In this document: positions 54,664 to 63,381 of the stretch, one piece after another
How positions within the stretch are numbered: the stretch's first letter is position 1
How the letters are laid out: each line of letters opens with the position of its first letter
Source: Pseudonocardia hydrocarbonoxydans
GTDB lineage: Bacteria > Actinomycetota > Actinomycetes > Mycobacteriales > Pseudonocardiaceae
Direction: 5' to 3'
DNA: 64,000 nucleotides
NCBI RefSeq assembly: GCF_006539565.1
Contig: NZ_BJNG01000016.1
Span: forward strand, 124,001 to 188,000
Notes under the pieces: generated by a model
Seen by the model: the letters and a program-made list of their open reading frames with translations, nothing else
Told to the model about the DNA's origin: nothing
The model's database searches: none
Position numbers and translations under genes: made by a program

Positions 54664-54941
54664 CGCCGGCCGCGGTGCTGGTGCTCGTCGCCGGGGTGGT
54701 CGTGGTGCTGGCCGTCGCCGCGGTCGCGTTCGCCCTCGACGCCCGGCGCCGGCGCGCCCGGCAGGCCCCCGCGGCCCCGCCCCGGCCCGCCCGCCAGGTC
54801 GAGCCGATCGACACCGCGCAGGCCCAGCAGGACCCGCCGACCGTCCTGCACCGCACCGCCCCCACCGACACCGGCGCCGAGGACCCGACGGTGGTCACGC
54901 CCGTTGGCGAGGAACCCGACGACGGCGCGCCCCGCCGCTGA
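54660..54941 (+). CDS. Small single-pass membrane protein
   Basis: The 93-residue protein has one N-terminal membrane helix (AAVLVLVAGVVVVLAVAAVA), then an arginine-rich stop-transfer run LDARRRRARQ and a disordered acidic/proline-rich cytoplasmic tail. The ATGA overlap with the Usp gene places it in the permease operon. No family is recognised; it may be an accessory or anchor protein for the permease-Usp pair (inference). The 150-base gap after it, before the BCCT gene, shows no clear element. Confidence 0.78.
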   Translation: MTPAAVLVLVAGVVVVLAVAAVAFALDARRRRARQAPAAPPRPARQVEPIDTAQAQQDPPTVLHRTAPTDTGAEDPTVVTPVGEEPDDGAPRR

Positions 54942-55091
54942 GCCGACCCGACCGGCGACGGCCGGCGACGTCAGCGGTGGACAAACGGGGCATACGTAGC
55001 CGATCCTGGCCCGGTCGACGTCACGCCGCGTCATTCCGTACGCCCGACGCAGACCCTGTCCGCGCGCGGCCGGCGTCGCGGATCGGAGTGC

Positions 55092-56774
55092 GTGGTCGTG
55101 GAGGATCTGGCTCGTCGGCTCGGGTTGCGGACCAACCCGCACATCTTCTTCTGGTCGGCGGGCCTGATGGTCGCCTTCCTCGTGCTGCTGCTGTCGTTCC
55201 CGGGCCCGATCGGGACGGCGTTCGGCGCCGGGCGGGAGTGGATCGTCACCAACCTCGGGTGGTTCTTCATCCTGGGGGTCACCACCTGGCTGGTGTTCCT
55301 GGCCTGGGTCGCCCTGAGCAAGTACGGGAACCTGCGGCTGGGCCACGACGCGGACACACCGGCGTACTCGAACCTGTCGTGGTTCGCGATGCTGTTCGCG
55401 GGCGGCATCGGCACCGTGCTGATGTTCTGGGGGGTGGCCGAGCCGATCTCGCACTTCTCCACCCCGCCCTACGCCGGCGTGGAGCCCTACAGCGTGCAGG
55501 CCTCGCAGGACGCGATGACGATCTCGCTGTACCACCTGAGCCTGCACACCTGGGCGATCTTCACCCTGCCCGGGCTGGCCTTCGGCTACTTCATCTACCG
55601 CTACGACCTGCCGATGCGGGTCTCCTCGGTGTTCTACCCCTTCCTCAAGGAGCGGATCCACGGCCCGATCGGCAAGACCATCGACGTCTTCGCCGTGCTC
55701 GGCACGCTGTTCGGGCTCGCCGTCTCCCTGGGCCTGGGCACCTCGCAGATCAACGCCGGGCTGACCGCGCTGACCGGCATCCCGGACGCGGTCTGGCCGA
55801 AGGTCCTCATCATCACCGCGCTGACGCTGGTCGCGACCGCGTCGATCGTGGCCGGGCTGGACAAGGGCGTGCGGCGGCTGTCCAACCTCAACATCCTCAT
55901 GGCCGTCGGGCTGATGATCTTCGTCCTGATCGCCGGGGACACCGTCTTCCTGCTGCGCCAGATCTTCGAGAGCGCCGGCCTCTACGCCCAGCAGATCGTC
56001 CCGCTGTCGTTCTGGAACGACTCCATGGCGCAGTTCACCGACGAGGGCGGCTGGGGCTGGCAGGGCGGCTGGACCGTCTTCTACTGGGCCTGGACGGTCA
56101 CCTGGGCCCCGTTCATGGGCGTGTTCCTCGCCCGCATCTCGCGCGGGCGCACCATCCGCCAGTTCGTCGGCGGCGTGCTCATCGCCCCGTCGCTGTTCAC
56201 CCTGGTCTGGTTCGTGATCTTCGGGTGGTCGGCGATGCAGATCGACGGGATCGGTGGGACCGGCGGGACCATCTCGGCGGCGGTCGCCGACAGCGTGCCG
56301 CTGGCGATGTTCGCCTTCTTCGACAACTTCCCGGCCGCGACGCTGATCTCGGGCATCGCGGTCGTCGTGGTCGCCCTGTTCTTCGCCACCTCGTCGGACT
56401 CGGCGTCGCTGGTCGTGGACATGCTGTGCTCGGGCACCGGCGAGGCGGGCCCCACCCGCCAGCGCGTGTTCTGGGGGCTGTCGGAGGGGGCGCTGGCCGC
56501 GTCGCTGATCATCATCGGCGGTACGGCAGGGCTCGAGGCGCTCCAGCAGGTCATCACGGTGATCGGCCTGCCGATCTTCCTGATGGTCTTCGCGATGATG
56601 TTCGCGATGATCGCCGGGCTGCGGCAGGAGGTGTTCCCGTCCGCACCGGTGCCCGCCGCGCCCGCCGTCAACGGGGACCGGCCACCCGGCACCCCGCCCA
56701 GCGGCACCCCGCCCGTCCCGGCGGCCCCCGCGGACGGTGCGGCCGACCGTACGTCGACCACACCGCGCGGCTGA
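55092..56774 (+). CDS. BCCT-family betaine/choline/carnitine transporter
   Basis: The 560-residue inner-membrane secondary transporter has about 12 membrane segments and the BCCT hallmarks. These include GIGTVLMFWGVAEPISHF, the signature region WTVFYWAWTVTWAPFMGVFL then ARISRGRTIRQFVGGVL, and ATSSDSASLVVDMLCSG. Substrates in this family are quaternary ammonium compounds such as glycine betaine, used for osmoprotection or as a carbon and nitrogen source. The C-terminal 45 residues are proline-rich and could be a regulatory tail. GTG at 55092 follows GGAG. A strong hairpin after the stop ends the transcript. Confidence 0.95.
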   Translation: MVVEDLARRLGLRTNPHIFFWSAGLMVAFLVLLLSFPGPIGTAFGAGREWIVTNLGWFFILGVTTWLVFLAWVALSKYGNLRLGHDADTPAYSNLSWFAMLFAGGIGTVLMFWGVAEPISHFSTPPYAGVEPYSVQASQDAMTISLYHLSLHTWAIFTLPGLAFGYFIYRYDLPMRVSSVFYPFLKERIHGPIGKTIDVFAVLGTLFGLAVSLGLGTSQINAGLTALTGIPDAVWPKVLIITALTLVATASIVAGLDKGVRRLSNLNILMAVGLMIFVLIAGDTVFLLRQIFESAGLYAQQIVPLSFWNDSMAQFTDEGGWGWQGGWTVFYWAWTVTWAPFMGVFLARISRGRTIRQFVGGVLIAPSLFTLVWFVIFGWSAMQIDGIGGTGGTISAAVADSVPLAMFAFFDNFPAATLISGIAVVVVALFFATSSDSASLVVDMLCSGTGEAGPTRQRVFWGLSEGALAASLIIIGGTAGLEALQQVITVIGLPIFLMVFAMMFAMIAGLRQEVFPSAPVPAAPAVNGDRPPGTPPSGTPPVPAAPADGAADRTSTTPRG

Positions 56775-56781
56775 CCCGGCG

Positions 56782-56814
56782 GCCCCGGGCCCGGCCGTGC
56801 GCCGGGCCCGGGGC
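56782..56814. terminator. Strong bidirectional hairpin terminator
   Basis: Fourteen-base perfect arms (GCCCCGGGCCCGGC and its complement) flank a 5-base loop in the 48-base gap between the convergent BCCT and htpG genes. It should form a very stable GC stem acting on both strands; there is no T-run. Confidence 0.82.
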
Positions 56815-56822
56815 ACCCGCAC

Positions 56823-58694
56823 CTATGCCGTCAGCGAGCGCTCCAACTGCGCCGCGAGTGCGGCGGCGAACGCCGCAGGGTCCGGCAGGTCGCCGCCCTC
56901 GGCCAGCAGCGCCGTGCCGTGCAGCAGCCGGGCCAGCCCGCGCAGCTCCTCGTCGCCCGGACGCTCGGTGTGCGCCCGGTTCAGGGCGAGGACCAGCGGG
57001 CTCTGCGGGTTGAGCTCCAGGATCCGCTTGACCTTCGGCGGCTCCTGCCCCATCGCGCGGTACATCTTCTCCAGCGTCGGGGTGAGGTCGCCGGGGTCGC
57101 CGACCAGGCACGCCGCCGACGTCGTCAGCCGGTGCGACAGGCGCACCTCCTTGACCTCGTCGGCCAGCGTCTCGCCCAGCCAGGTCAGCAGCCCGTCGAA
57201 ACCCTGCTTCGTCTCCTCGTCGAGGTCGTCGCCGCCCAGGTCGACGTCGCCCTTCGCGATCGAGGCCAGCGGCGTGCCGGCGAACTCCGGCACCATGTCG
57301 ACCCACACCTCGTCGACGGGGTCGGTGAGCAGCAGCACCTCGTAGCCCTTGGCGCGGAACGCCTCCATGTGCGGGGAGCCCTCCAGCGCGGCCCGCGAGT
57401 CGCCGGTGGCGTAGTAGATCGCGTCCTGGCCCTCGGGCATCCGGTCGACGTAGTCGCGCAGGGCCGTCGGCTTCTCGGGGTCGTGGGTGCCGGCGAACGA
57501 GCAGAGGTCGAGGATCGCCTGCCGGTTGTCGCCGTCGGAGAGCAGGCCCTCCTTGACCGCGCGGCCCATCCCGTCCCAGAAGGTGGCGTACTTCTCCGCG
57601 TCGGCGTCCATCATCGTGCGGATCGTGGAGAGCACCTTCTTGACCAGGCGCTTGCGGATCAGCTGGATCTGGCGGTCCTGCTGCAGGATCTCCCGCGACA
57701 CGTTGAGCGAGAGGTCGGCCGCGTCCACGACACCCTTGACGAACCGCAGGTACTCCGGGACCAGCGCCTCGCAGTCGTCCATGATGAACACGCGCCTGAC
57801 GTAGAGCTGCACGCCGCGGCGGGCGTCGCGCATGAACAGGTCCATCGGCGGGTGCGAGGGCAGGAACAGCAGCGCCTGGTACTCGAAGGTGCCCTCGGCG
57901 GAGAGCCGGATCGTCTCCAGCGGGTCCTGCCAGTCGTGGCTGACGTGCCGGTAGAACTCGGTGTACTCCTCCGCGGTCACGTCGCTCTGCGGGCGCGACC
58001 ACAGGGCCTTGCGCGAGTTGACCGTGTCCTCACCCATGCGGATCGGCCACGTGATGAAGTCCGAGTACCGCTTCACGAGCCCGCGCACGACCCCGTCGTC
58101 GGCGTAGTCGTGCAGCCCGTCCTCGGCGTCGACGGGCTTGAGGTGCAGGGTGATCGTGGTGCCCTGCGGGGCGTCCGGCTCGTCGGTGACGGTGTAGGTG
58201 CCCTCGCCCGCCGACTCCCACCGCACCCCGGCGTCCCCGCCGGCCCGGCGGGTCAGCATCTCGACGCGGTCGGCGACCATGAAGCTGGAGTAGAACCCGA
58301 CACCGAACTGGCCGATCAGCTCCGCCGAGGCCTCCGGCGAGGTGTCGCCGCCGTTCTCCTTCGCCGCCCGCAGCTGCGCGATCATCTCCGCGCTGCCGGA
58401 GCGGGCGATCGTGCCGATCAGCCCGACCACGTCCTCACGGCTCATCCCGATGCCGTTGTCGCGCACGGTCAGCGTGCGGGCCTGCGCGTCGGTGACGAGC
58501 TCGACGTGCAGGTCGGAGACGTCGACGTCGAGGTCCTTGTCGGTGTACGACGCCAGGCGCAGCTTGTCGAGCGCGTCGGAGGCGTTGGAGACCAGCTCGC
58601 GCAGGAAGACGTCCTTGTTCGAGTAGATCGAGTGGATCATCAGCTGCATCAGCTGGCGGGCTTCCGCCTGGAACTCGATGGTCTCGGTCGACAT
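56823..58694 (-). CDS. htpG: Molecular chaperone HtpG (Hsp90)
   Basis: The 623-residue cytoplasmic Hsp90 uses ATP to remodel client proteins. The N-terminal ATP pocket is seen in [31 protein letters not shown] and [16 protein letters not shown]. The middle domain catalytic segment includes [20 protein letters not shown], and a normal C-terminal dimerisation domain follows. Length is as expected. ATG at 58694 is preceded by TGGAG at rather short spacing. It is a single-gene unit; heat-shock control elements were looked for upstream but none was convincing. Confidence 0.96.
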
Positions 58695-58807
58695 GGCTCC
58701 AGAATATCGACGGGCCGGGGTGTAACCGGACGGCCCCGGCGGCCCTCCTCCTGGTGACGACGCCGGACGACCGGCGGAGACCACCCCACCAGCCCGAGGA
58801 GCCCACG

Positions 58808-59386
58808 ATGTCCGTCGCCACCCGCATCCGCCGCATCGCCCAGCTGACCCTCGGCGGGATCCTGGCCGCCGGCCTCATGGCCGGCCTCGCCACCCCCGCC
58901 TCCGCCGCCCCGCGTGACTGCGCGTACATGGGCTACGGCAGCTACGTCGACGGTCTCGCCCTCGACCACCGCGACGGGGAGGTCGTGCTCGCCAACGCGA
59001 TCAACGCCTACCGCGCCCAGCACGGCCTGCGCCCGCTGACCTACTCCCGCACGCTGGCCCGCCCGGCCATGTGGGCCAGCCTCGACAGCTTCAACCGCGG
59101 GTTCTCCCCCAGCAACCACATCGACACCCGCGGCATGAACGTCGCCCAGCGCGTCCAGTTCTGCTCGGGCTACACCGGCTACCTCGGTGAGATCAACTTC
59201 TGGGGCTACGGCTCCTCCCCCTCGTACAGTTCCCCCGAGGCCGCCCTGAACTGGTGGAAGAACTCCCCCGGCCACAACGCCCGGCTGCTCGACCCGAACG
59301 CCACCACGTTCGCCGTCGGCCAGGCCTACAACGGCTACCCGACGATCGACCGGGCCCACTACACCGTCGTCTTCGGCGACCACTGA
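58808..59386 (+). CDS. Secreted CAP-domain protein
   Basis: The 192-residue protein has a Sec signal peptide (RIRRIAQLTLGGILAAGLMA, then ATPASA with probable cleavage before APRD). The mature CAP/SCP domain shows VLANAINAYRAQHGLRPLTY at its start and ALNWWKNSPGHNARLLDPNA in the middle, the typical W..SPGHr pattern. Two cysteines of the mature part could pair. Bacterial CAP proteins are extracellular and mostly uncharacterised; some bind lipids or divalent metals. ATG at 58808 follows GAGGAG. A strong terminator follows the stop. Confidence 0.93.
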   Translation: MSVATRIRRIAQLTLGGILAAGLMAGLATPASAAPRDCAYMGYGSYVDGLALDHRDGEVVLANAINAYRAQHGLRPLTYSRTLARPAMWASLDSFNRGFSPSNHIDTRGMNVAQRVQFCSGYTGYLGEINFWGYGSSPSYSSPEAALNWWKNSPGHNARLLDPNATTFAVGQAYNGYPTIDRAHYTVVFGDH

Positions 59387-59395
59387 GCCGGCCGG

Positions 59396-59434
59396 CCGCG
59401 GCCCCGCCTGCCCCCGGGCAGTGCGGGGCCGCGG
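59396..59434 (+). terminator. Hairpin terminator after the CAP gene
   Basis: Twelve-base perfect arms CCGCGGCCCCGC / GCGGGGCCGCGG enclose a second nested stem CTGCCC-CC-GGGCAG. It starts 10 bases after the CAP stop codon. Confidence 0.82.
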
Positions 59435-59508
59435 TCGTGTGTGACGGCAGGGCATCCCTACCTGCACGGCCGATTGCCCGCGCCCCCGGACCTCACGAGA
59501 CTGGCGCG

Positions 59509-60955
59509 ATGTCCGACAAGACCCGGCTCCTGAACTTCGTCGACGGCGGGTTCACACCCCCCGCCGAGGGCGGCTGGTCCGACGTGGTCGACCCGGCCAC
59601 CGGCGAGGTCTACGCCACCGCCCCGCTGTCCACCGCCCCCGACGTCGACGCGGCGTTCGCCGCGGCGGCCCGCGCGTTCGGGCAGTGGCGGCGCACCACC
59701 CCCGGCGAGCGCATGGAGAAGCTGCTCGCCATGGCCGACGCCGTCGAGGCCGGGGCGGAGCGGCTGGTCGAGGCCGAGGCCCGCAACACCGGCAAGCCCC
59801 GTGGCCTCACGGCGTCGGAGGAGATCCCGCCGATGGTCGACCAGATCCGGTTCTTCGCCGGGGCGGCCCGGATGCTGGAGGGCAAGGCCAGCGCGGAGTA
59901 CATGCGCGGGTTCCAGTCGACGATCCGGCGCGAGCCGGTCGGGGTCGTCGGGTCGGTGGCGCCGTGGAACTACCCGATGATGATGGCGGTCTGGAAGTTC
60001 GCGCCCGCGCTGGCGGCGGGCAACACCATCGTCCTCAAGCCGAGCGACACCACGCCGGCGAGCGCGGTCCTGATGGCCGAGCTGTTCGCCGACATCCTCC
60101 CGCCCGGGGTGTTCAACGTCGTCTGCGGCGACCGCGGCACCGGTGCGCTGCTCACCGCGCACCCGACGCCCGCGATGGTGTCGATCACCGGCAGCACCCG
60201 GGCCGGCAAGGCGGTCGCGCAGGCCGCCGCGGCCGACGGTCAAGCGGACGCACCTGGAGCTGGGCGGCAAGGCGCCGTGCGTGGTGTTCGCCGACGCCGA
60301 CATCGCCGCGGCCGCCGAGGGCATCGCCGTCGCCGGGTACTTCAACGCCGGGCAGGACTGCACCGCCGCCACCCGCGTGCTGGTCGCCGAGTCGGTCCGG
60401 GGCGAGCTGGTCGAGGCGCTCGCCGAGCAGGCCGCGGGCGTGCGCCTGTCCCGCGACGAGGTGGCGGGCAGCGAGGACCTCTTCATCCCGCCGGTCAACA
60501 ACCCCACCCAGCTCGCGCACGTGTCCGGCCTGGTGGAGCGGGCCCCGTCGCACGCCACGGTGGTGTCCGGCGGCGGCGCGGCCGGGGGCGGCGGCTACTT
60601 CTACACCCCCACGCTCGTCGACGGCCTGCGCGCCGACGACGAGCTGGTCCGCACCGAGATCTTCGGCCCGGTGATCACGGTGCAGACCTTCGCCGACGAG
60701 GCCGAGGCGGTCGCGATGGCCAACGACACCGACTACGGCCTCGCCGCCAGCGTCTGGACCCGCGACCACGGCACCGCGCTGCGGGTGTCGGCGGCGATCG
60801 ACTCCGGCTGCGTCTGGGTCAACTGCCACATCCCACTGGTGGCGGAGATGCCGCACGGCGGGGTCAAGCAGTCCGGCTACGGCAAGGACCTGTCGGCGTA
60901 CTCGCTGGAGGACTACACCCGCGTCAAGCACGTCATGTCCTACGTCGGGGAGTAG
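59509..60955 (+). pseudogene. Gamma-aminobutyraldehyde dehydrogenase-like ALDH with an apparent frameshift
   Basis: The two parts, joined, make a 481-residue aldehyde dehydrogenase that oxidises aminoaldehydes from polyamine breakdown with NAD. The first part has VGVVGSVAPWNYPMMMAVWK and LKPSDTTPAS; the second has KRTHLELGGKAPCVVFADAD, catalytic Cys in GYFNAGQDCTAATRVLV, and MPHGGVKQSGYGKDLSAYSL. Ends and motifs resemble PatD/YdcW. The frame changes near 60238-60239, where dropping one G gives AAAADVKRTHLEL. ATG at 59509. Both halves keep normal codon use and conserved residues, so a sequencing error or very recent mutation is likely. It sits near an amine oxidase and amine-type transporters. 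Confidence 0.85.
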
Positions 60956-60965
60956 CGCCGCGGCG

Positions 60966-61080
60966 TGACAGGATGGCCGGTGTCCAGGTGACGGCGGTAC
61001 GAGGAAGCCGGTGCGAGTCCGGCGCGGTCCCGCCACTGTGATCCCCCCGCGGGGAGAGCCAGAGACTCACGTCGTCACCC
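60966..61080 (+). ncRNA. Cobalamin riboswitch
   Basis: The 5' leader of the importer operon has the conserved B12-riboswitch core: GAGGAAGCCGGTGCGAGTCC followed by GGTCCCGCCACTGTGA, and later AGCCAGAGACTCA. The closing stem is GGTGACG (60987-60993) with CGTCACC (61073-61079). The copy GTCACC at 61114-61119, beside the ribosome-binding site, could pair with the same 5' arm, suggesting a translational switch. High cobalamin should lower expression of the transporter below. Confidence 0.93.
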
Positions 61081-61120
61081 CTCCGTGATCCGGGGCGGAT
61101 ATCCCCGTGAGGAGTCACCC

Positions 61121-62257
61121 GTGCGTCTCGTCCCTGCCCTGCTCGCCGGGGTCGTCGTCCTGTCCGCCTGCGCCGCGGCCCCGCCCGCGGCGCCCGCCGC
61201 CTGCGTCCCGGGCACCGGCGGGCGCTCCACCGTCGAGCACGCCGAGAACTTCTCCCTGACCTACGCCGAGGGCTACCAGGTCCTCACGGTGGACCAGCCC
61301 TCCCCCGGCGCCGAGCCCGAGTCCTACGTGCTCGTCACCTGCGGCGCCACGCCCGAGCTGCCCCCCGAGCTGGCGTCGGCACAGCGGATCACGGTGCCGG
61401 TCGACAGCCTCTACTCCGGCTCCACCACGCACCTGCCCCTGCTGGTCGACCTCGGCCGCGTCGACGTCCTCACCGGCGTGGCGACGGCCGCGTTCGTCAG
61501 CTCGCCGGAGGTGCTCGCGGCGATCGACGCCGGGGCCGTGGCCGAGTACGCGCCCACCGAGCAGATCGACGTGGAGCGGGTCGTCACCGGGCGCCCGGAC
61601 GTCCTGATGACCGGCGGGTTCGACGACCCCGCCCACGCGACGCTGCGCCAGGCCGGCATCCCGGTCGTCGCCAACGCGGAGTACCTGGAGCCGACGCCGC
61701 TCGGCCGCGCCGAGTGGATCAAGGTGATGGCCGCGCTGACCGGCGACGAGCTGCGGGCGGCCGCGGTGTTCGACCAGGTCGAGGCGGCGTACACCGGGAC
61801 CGCGGCGCGGGCGGCGGGGGCGGAGCCGGTGCCCGTCCTCGCCGGGTCGCTGTTCCAGGGCACCTGGAGCGTCCCGGCCGGGGGCAGCTACCTGGGCCGC
61901 CTGCTCGACGACGCCGGGGGCGCGAACCCGTGGTCGGACGACCCGTCGACCAGCAGCCTGACGCTGGACTTCGAGACCGTCTACGCCACCGCCGGGCAGG
62001 CCCCGGTGTGGCTGGCCACCCAGGACTGGGCCGACCGGGCCGCCGCACTGGCCGCCGACCCCCGCTACGGCGAGCTGGCCGCGATGCGCGAGGGCCGGGT
62101 GTGGACGGCCAACCGCGCCATCGGGCCCGGCGGCGGCAACGACTTCTACGAGCGCGGGGTCACCCGCCCCGACCTGGTGCTGGCCGACCTGGTCGCGATC
62201 CTGCATCCCGAGCTCGCCCCGGCCCACGAGCAGACCTTCTACACCGAGCTCCGATGA
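61121..62257 (+). CDS. btuF: Periplasmic-type cobalamin/cobinamide-binding lipoprotein (BtuF-like)
   Basis: The 378-residue solute-binding protein of an ABC importer has a lipoprotein signal with lipobox LSAC (lipidated Cys17), so it is anchored outside the membrane. The body has the BtuF/FepB-type two-lobed pattern, with HLPLLVDLGRVDVLTGVATA, ERVVTGRPDVLMTGG, QGTWSVPAGGSYLGRLLDDA and the C-terminal RPDLVLADLVAILHPELAP. The riboswitch in its leader makes cobalamin or cobinamide the likely cargo, though the fold alone would also fit siderophores. GTG at 61121 has GAGGAG six bases upstream. Confidence 0.92.
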   Translation: MRLVPALLAGVVVLSACAAAPPAAPAACVPGTGGRSTVEHAENFSLTYAEGYQVLTVDQPSPGAEPESYVLVTCGATPELPPELASAQRITVPVDSLYSGSTTHLPLLVDLGRVDVLTGVATAAFVSSPEVLAAIDAGAVAEYAPTEQIDVERVVTGRPDVLMTGGFDDPAHATLRQAGIPVVANAEYLEPTPLGRAEWIKVMAALTGDELRAAAVFDQVEAAYTGTAARAAGAEPVPVLAGSLFQGTWSVPAGGSYLGRLLDDAGGANPWSDDPSTSSLTLDFETVYATAGQAPVWLATQDWADRAAALAADPRYGELAAMREGRVWTANRAIGPGGGNDFYERGVTRPDLVLADLVAILHPELAPAHEQTFYTELR

Positions 62258-62262
62258 CCCCA

Positions 62263-62355
62263 CCCGCGAGTCCCCCGTTTCCCGCGCGCGAGTCCCTCCG
62301 GATCCGGCCCCGAATCCGGCGGGGACTCGGGGCCGGGGAACGGGGGACTCGCGGG
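62263..62355. repeat. Nested inverted repeat between btuF and the permease gene
   Basis: Outer arms of 21 bases (62263-62283 and 62335-62355) pair with one mismatch. Inner arms carrying CGAGTCCC/GGGGACTCG (62289-62305, 62313-62329) pair again. The word GCGAGTCCC recurs in all arms. If read as codons, many third positions are A or T (CCA, AGT, TTT, CGA, GGA, GAA, ACT), unlike any gene here. It is probably a REP/BIME-like element or transcript-stabilising stem, not coding sequence. Confidence 0.75.
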
Positions 62356-62364
62356 AGGGGGGCG

Positions 62365-63381
62365 GTGGCGGTCGGGCTGCTGGGTGTGGGTGCCGTCGTC
62401 GCGCTGGTGCTGGCCGTCGCGGTGGGGCCGGTCGTCGTGTCGCCGTACGACACGGTGGCCGTGCTGCTCGGGCTCACCCCCGCCGACCCGGCCGCCCCCG
62501 TCCTGATCGGGACGGTGCGCGTGCCCCGGGCGCTCACCGCGGCGCTGGCCGGGGCCGCGCTGGGCGTCGCCGGGCTGCAGCTGCAGACGCTGTTCCGCAA
62601 CCCGCTGGCCGAGCCCTACGTGCTGGGGGTCAGCGCGGGGGCGAGCCTGGGCGTCGCGCTCGCCGTTGCCGGGACGGGCGGCGGGGCCGCGGGCACGTTC
62701 GCCGCCGGGCTCGCCGGGGCCGGGCGCGCCGGGACGGTCGTCGCCGCGGCGCTCGGGGCCGGGATCGTGCTCGGCGTCGTGCTGCTGCTCTCGCGCTGGG
62801 TGCGGTCGGGGGTGGTGCTGCTGATCGTCGGGGTGATGCTCGGGTCGCTGGCCACCGCGGCGGTGAGCCTGCTGCTCACGCTGGTCGACCCGCAGCGGGC
62901 GCAGCAGTTCGTCGTCTGGGGGCTGGGCAGCTTCTCCGGGACCTCGGGTGCCGACCTCGCCGTGTTCGCCCCGGTCGTCGCCGTCGGGCTGGTCGTGGCG
63001 CTGGCCGGGGCGAAGGCGCTCGACGCCCTGTTGCTCGGCGAGGACCACGCCCGCTCGGTCGGGGTGCGGATCGGGCGGGTGCGGCTGGTGGTCCTGGCGT
63101 CCTCGGCCGTGCTGGCCGGGGCGGTCACCGCCTACTGCGGGCCCGTGGCGTTCCTCGGGATGGCCGTCCCGCACCTCGCGCGCCTGGCCGTGGGCAGCTC
63201 CGGCCACCGGGTCCTGCTGCCCGCGGCGCTGCTCACCGGCGCGGGCGTCGCGCTGGCCTGCGCGGTCGCCGCGCACCTGCCGTGGCTGCCCGGGCCGGTG
63301 CCGGTCAACGTCATCACCTCCGTGGTCGGGGCGCCGGTCGTCATCACGGTGCTGATCCGCAGCCGGACGGTGAACGCGTGA
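62365..63381 (+). CDS. btuC: FecCD/BtuC-type ABC importer permease
   Basis: The 338-residue membrane subunit has nine to ten hydrophobic segments and the family landmarks VRVPRALTAALAGAALGVAG, LQLQTLFRNPLAEPYVLGVS and GPVAFLGMAVPHLARLAVGS. It forms the channel through which cobalamin-type ligand passes. The GTG at 62365 follows GGGAGGGGGG, giving the normal family length. An ATG at 62254 (ATGA with btuF) is in frame but would add 37 residues encoded entirely by the inverted repeat, so I reject it. The stop overlaps the ATPase gene's GTG (GTGA). Confidence 0.9.
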   Translation: MAVGLLGVGAVVALVLAVAVGPVVVSPYDTVAVLLGLTPADPAAPVLIGTVRVPRALTAALAGAALGVAGLQLQTLFRNPLAEPYVLGVSAGASLGVALAVAGTGGGAAGTFAAGLAGAGRAGTVVAAALGAGIVLGVVLLLSRWVRSGVVLLIVGVMLGSLATAAVSLLLTLVDPQRAQQFVVWGLGSFSGTSGADLAVFAPVVAVGLVVALAGAKALDALLLGEDHARSVGVRIGRVRLVVLASSAVLAGAVTAYCGPVAFLGMAVPHLARLAVGSSGHRVLLPAALLTGAGVALACAVAAHLPWLPGPVPVNVITSVVGAPVVITVLIRSRTVNA

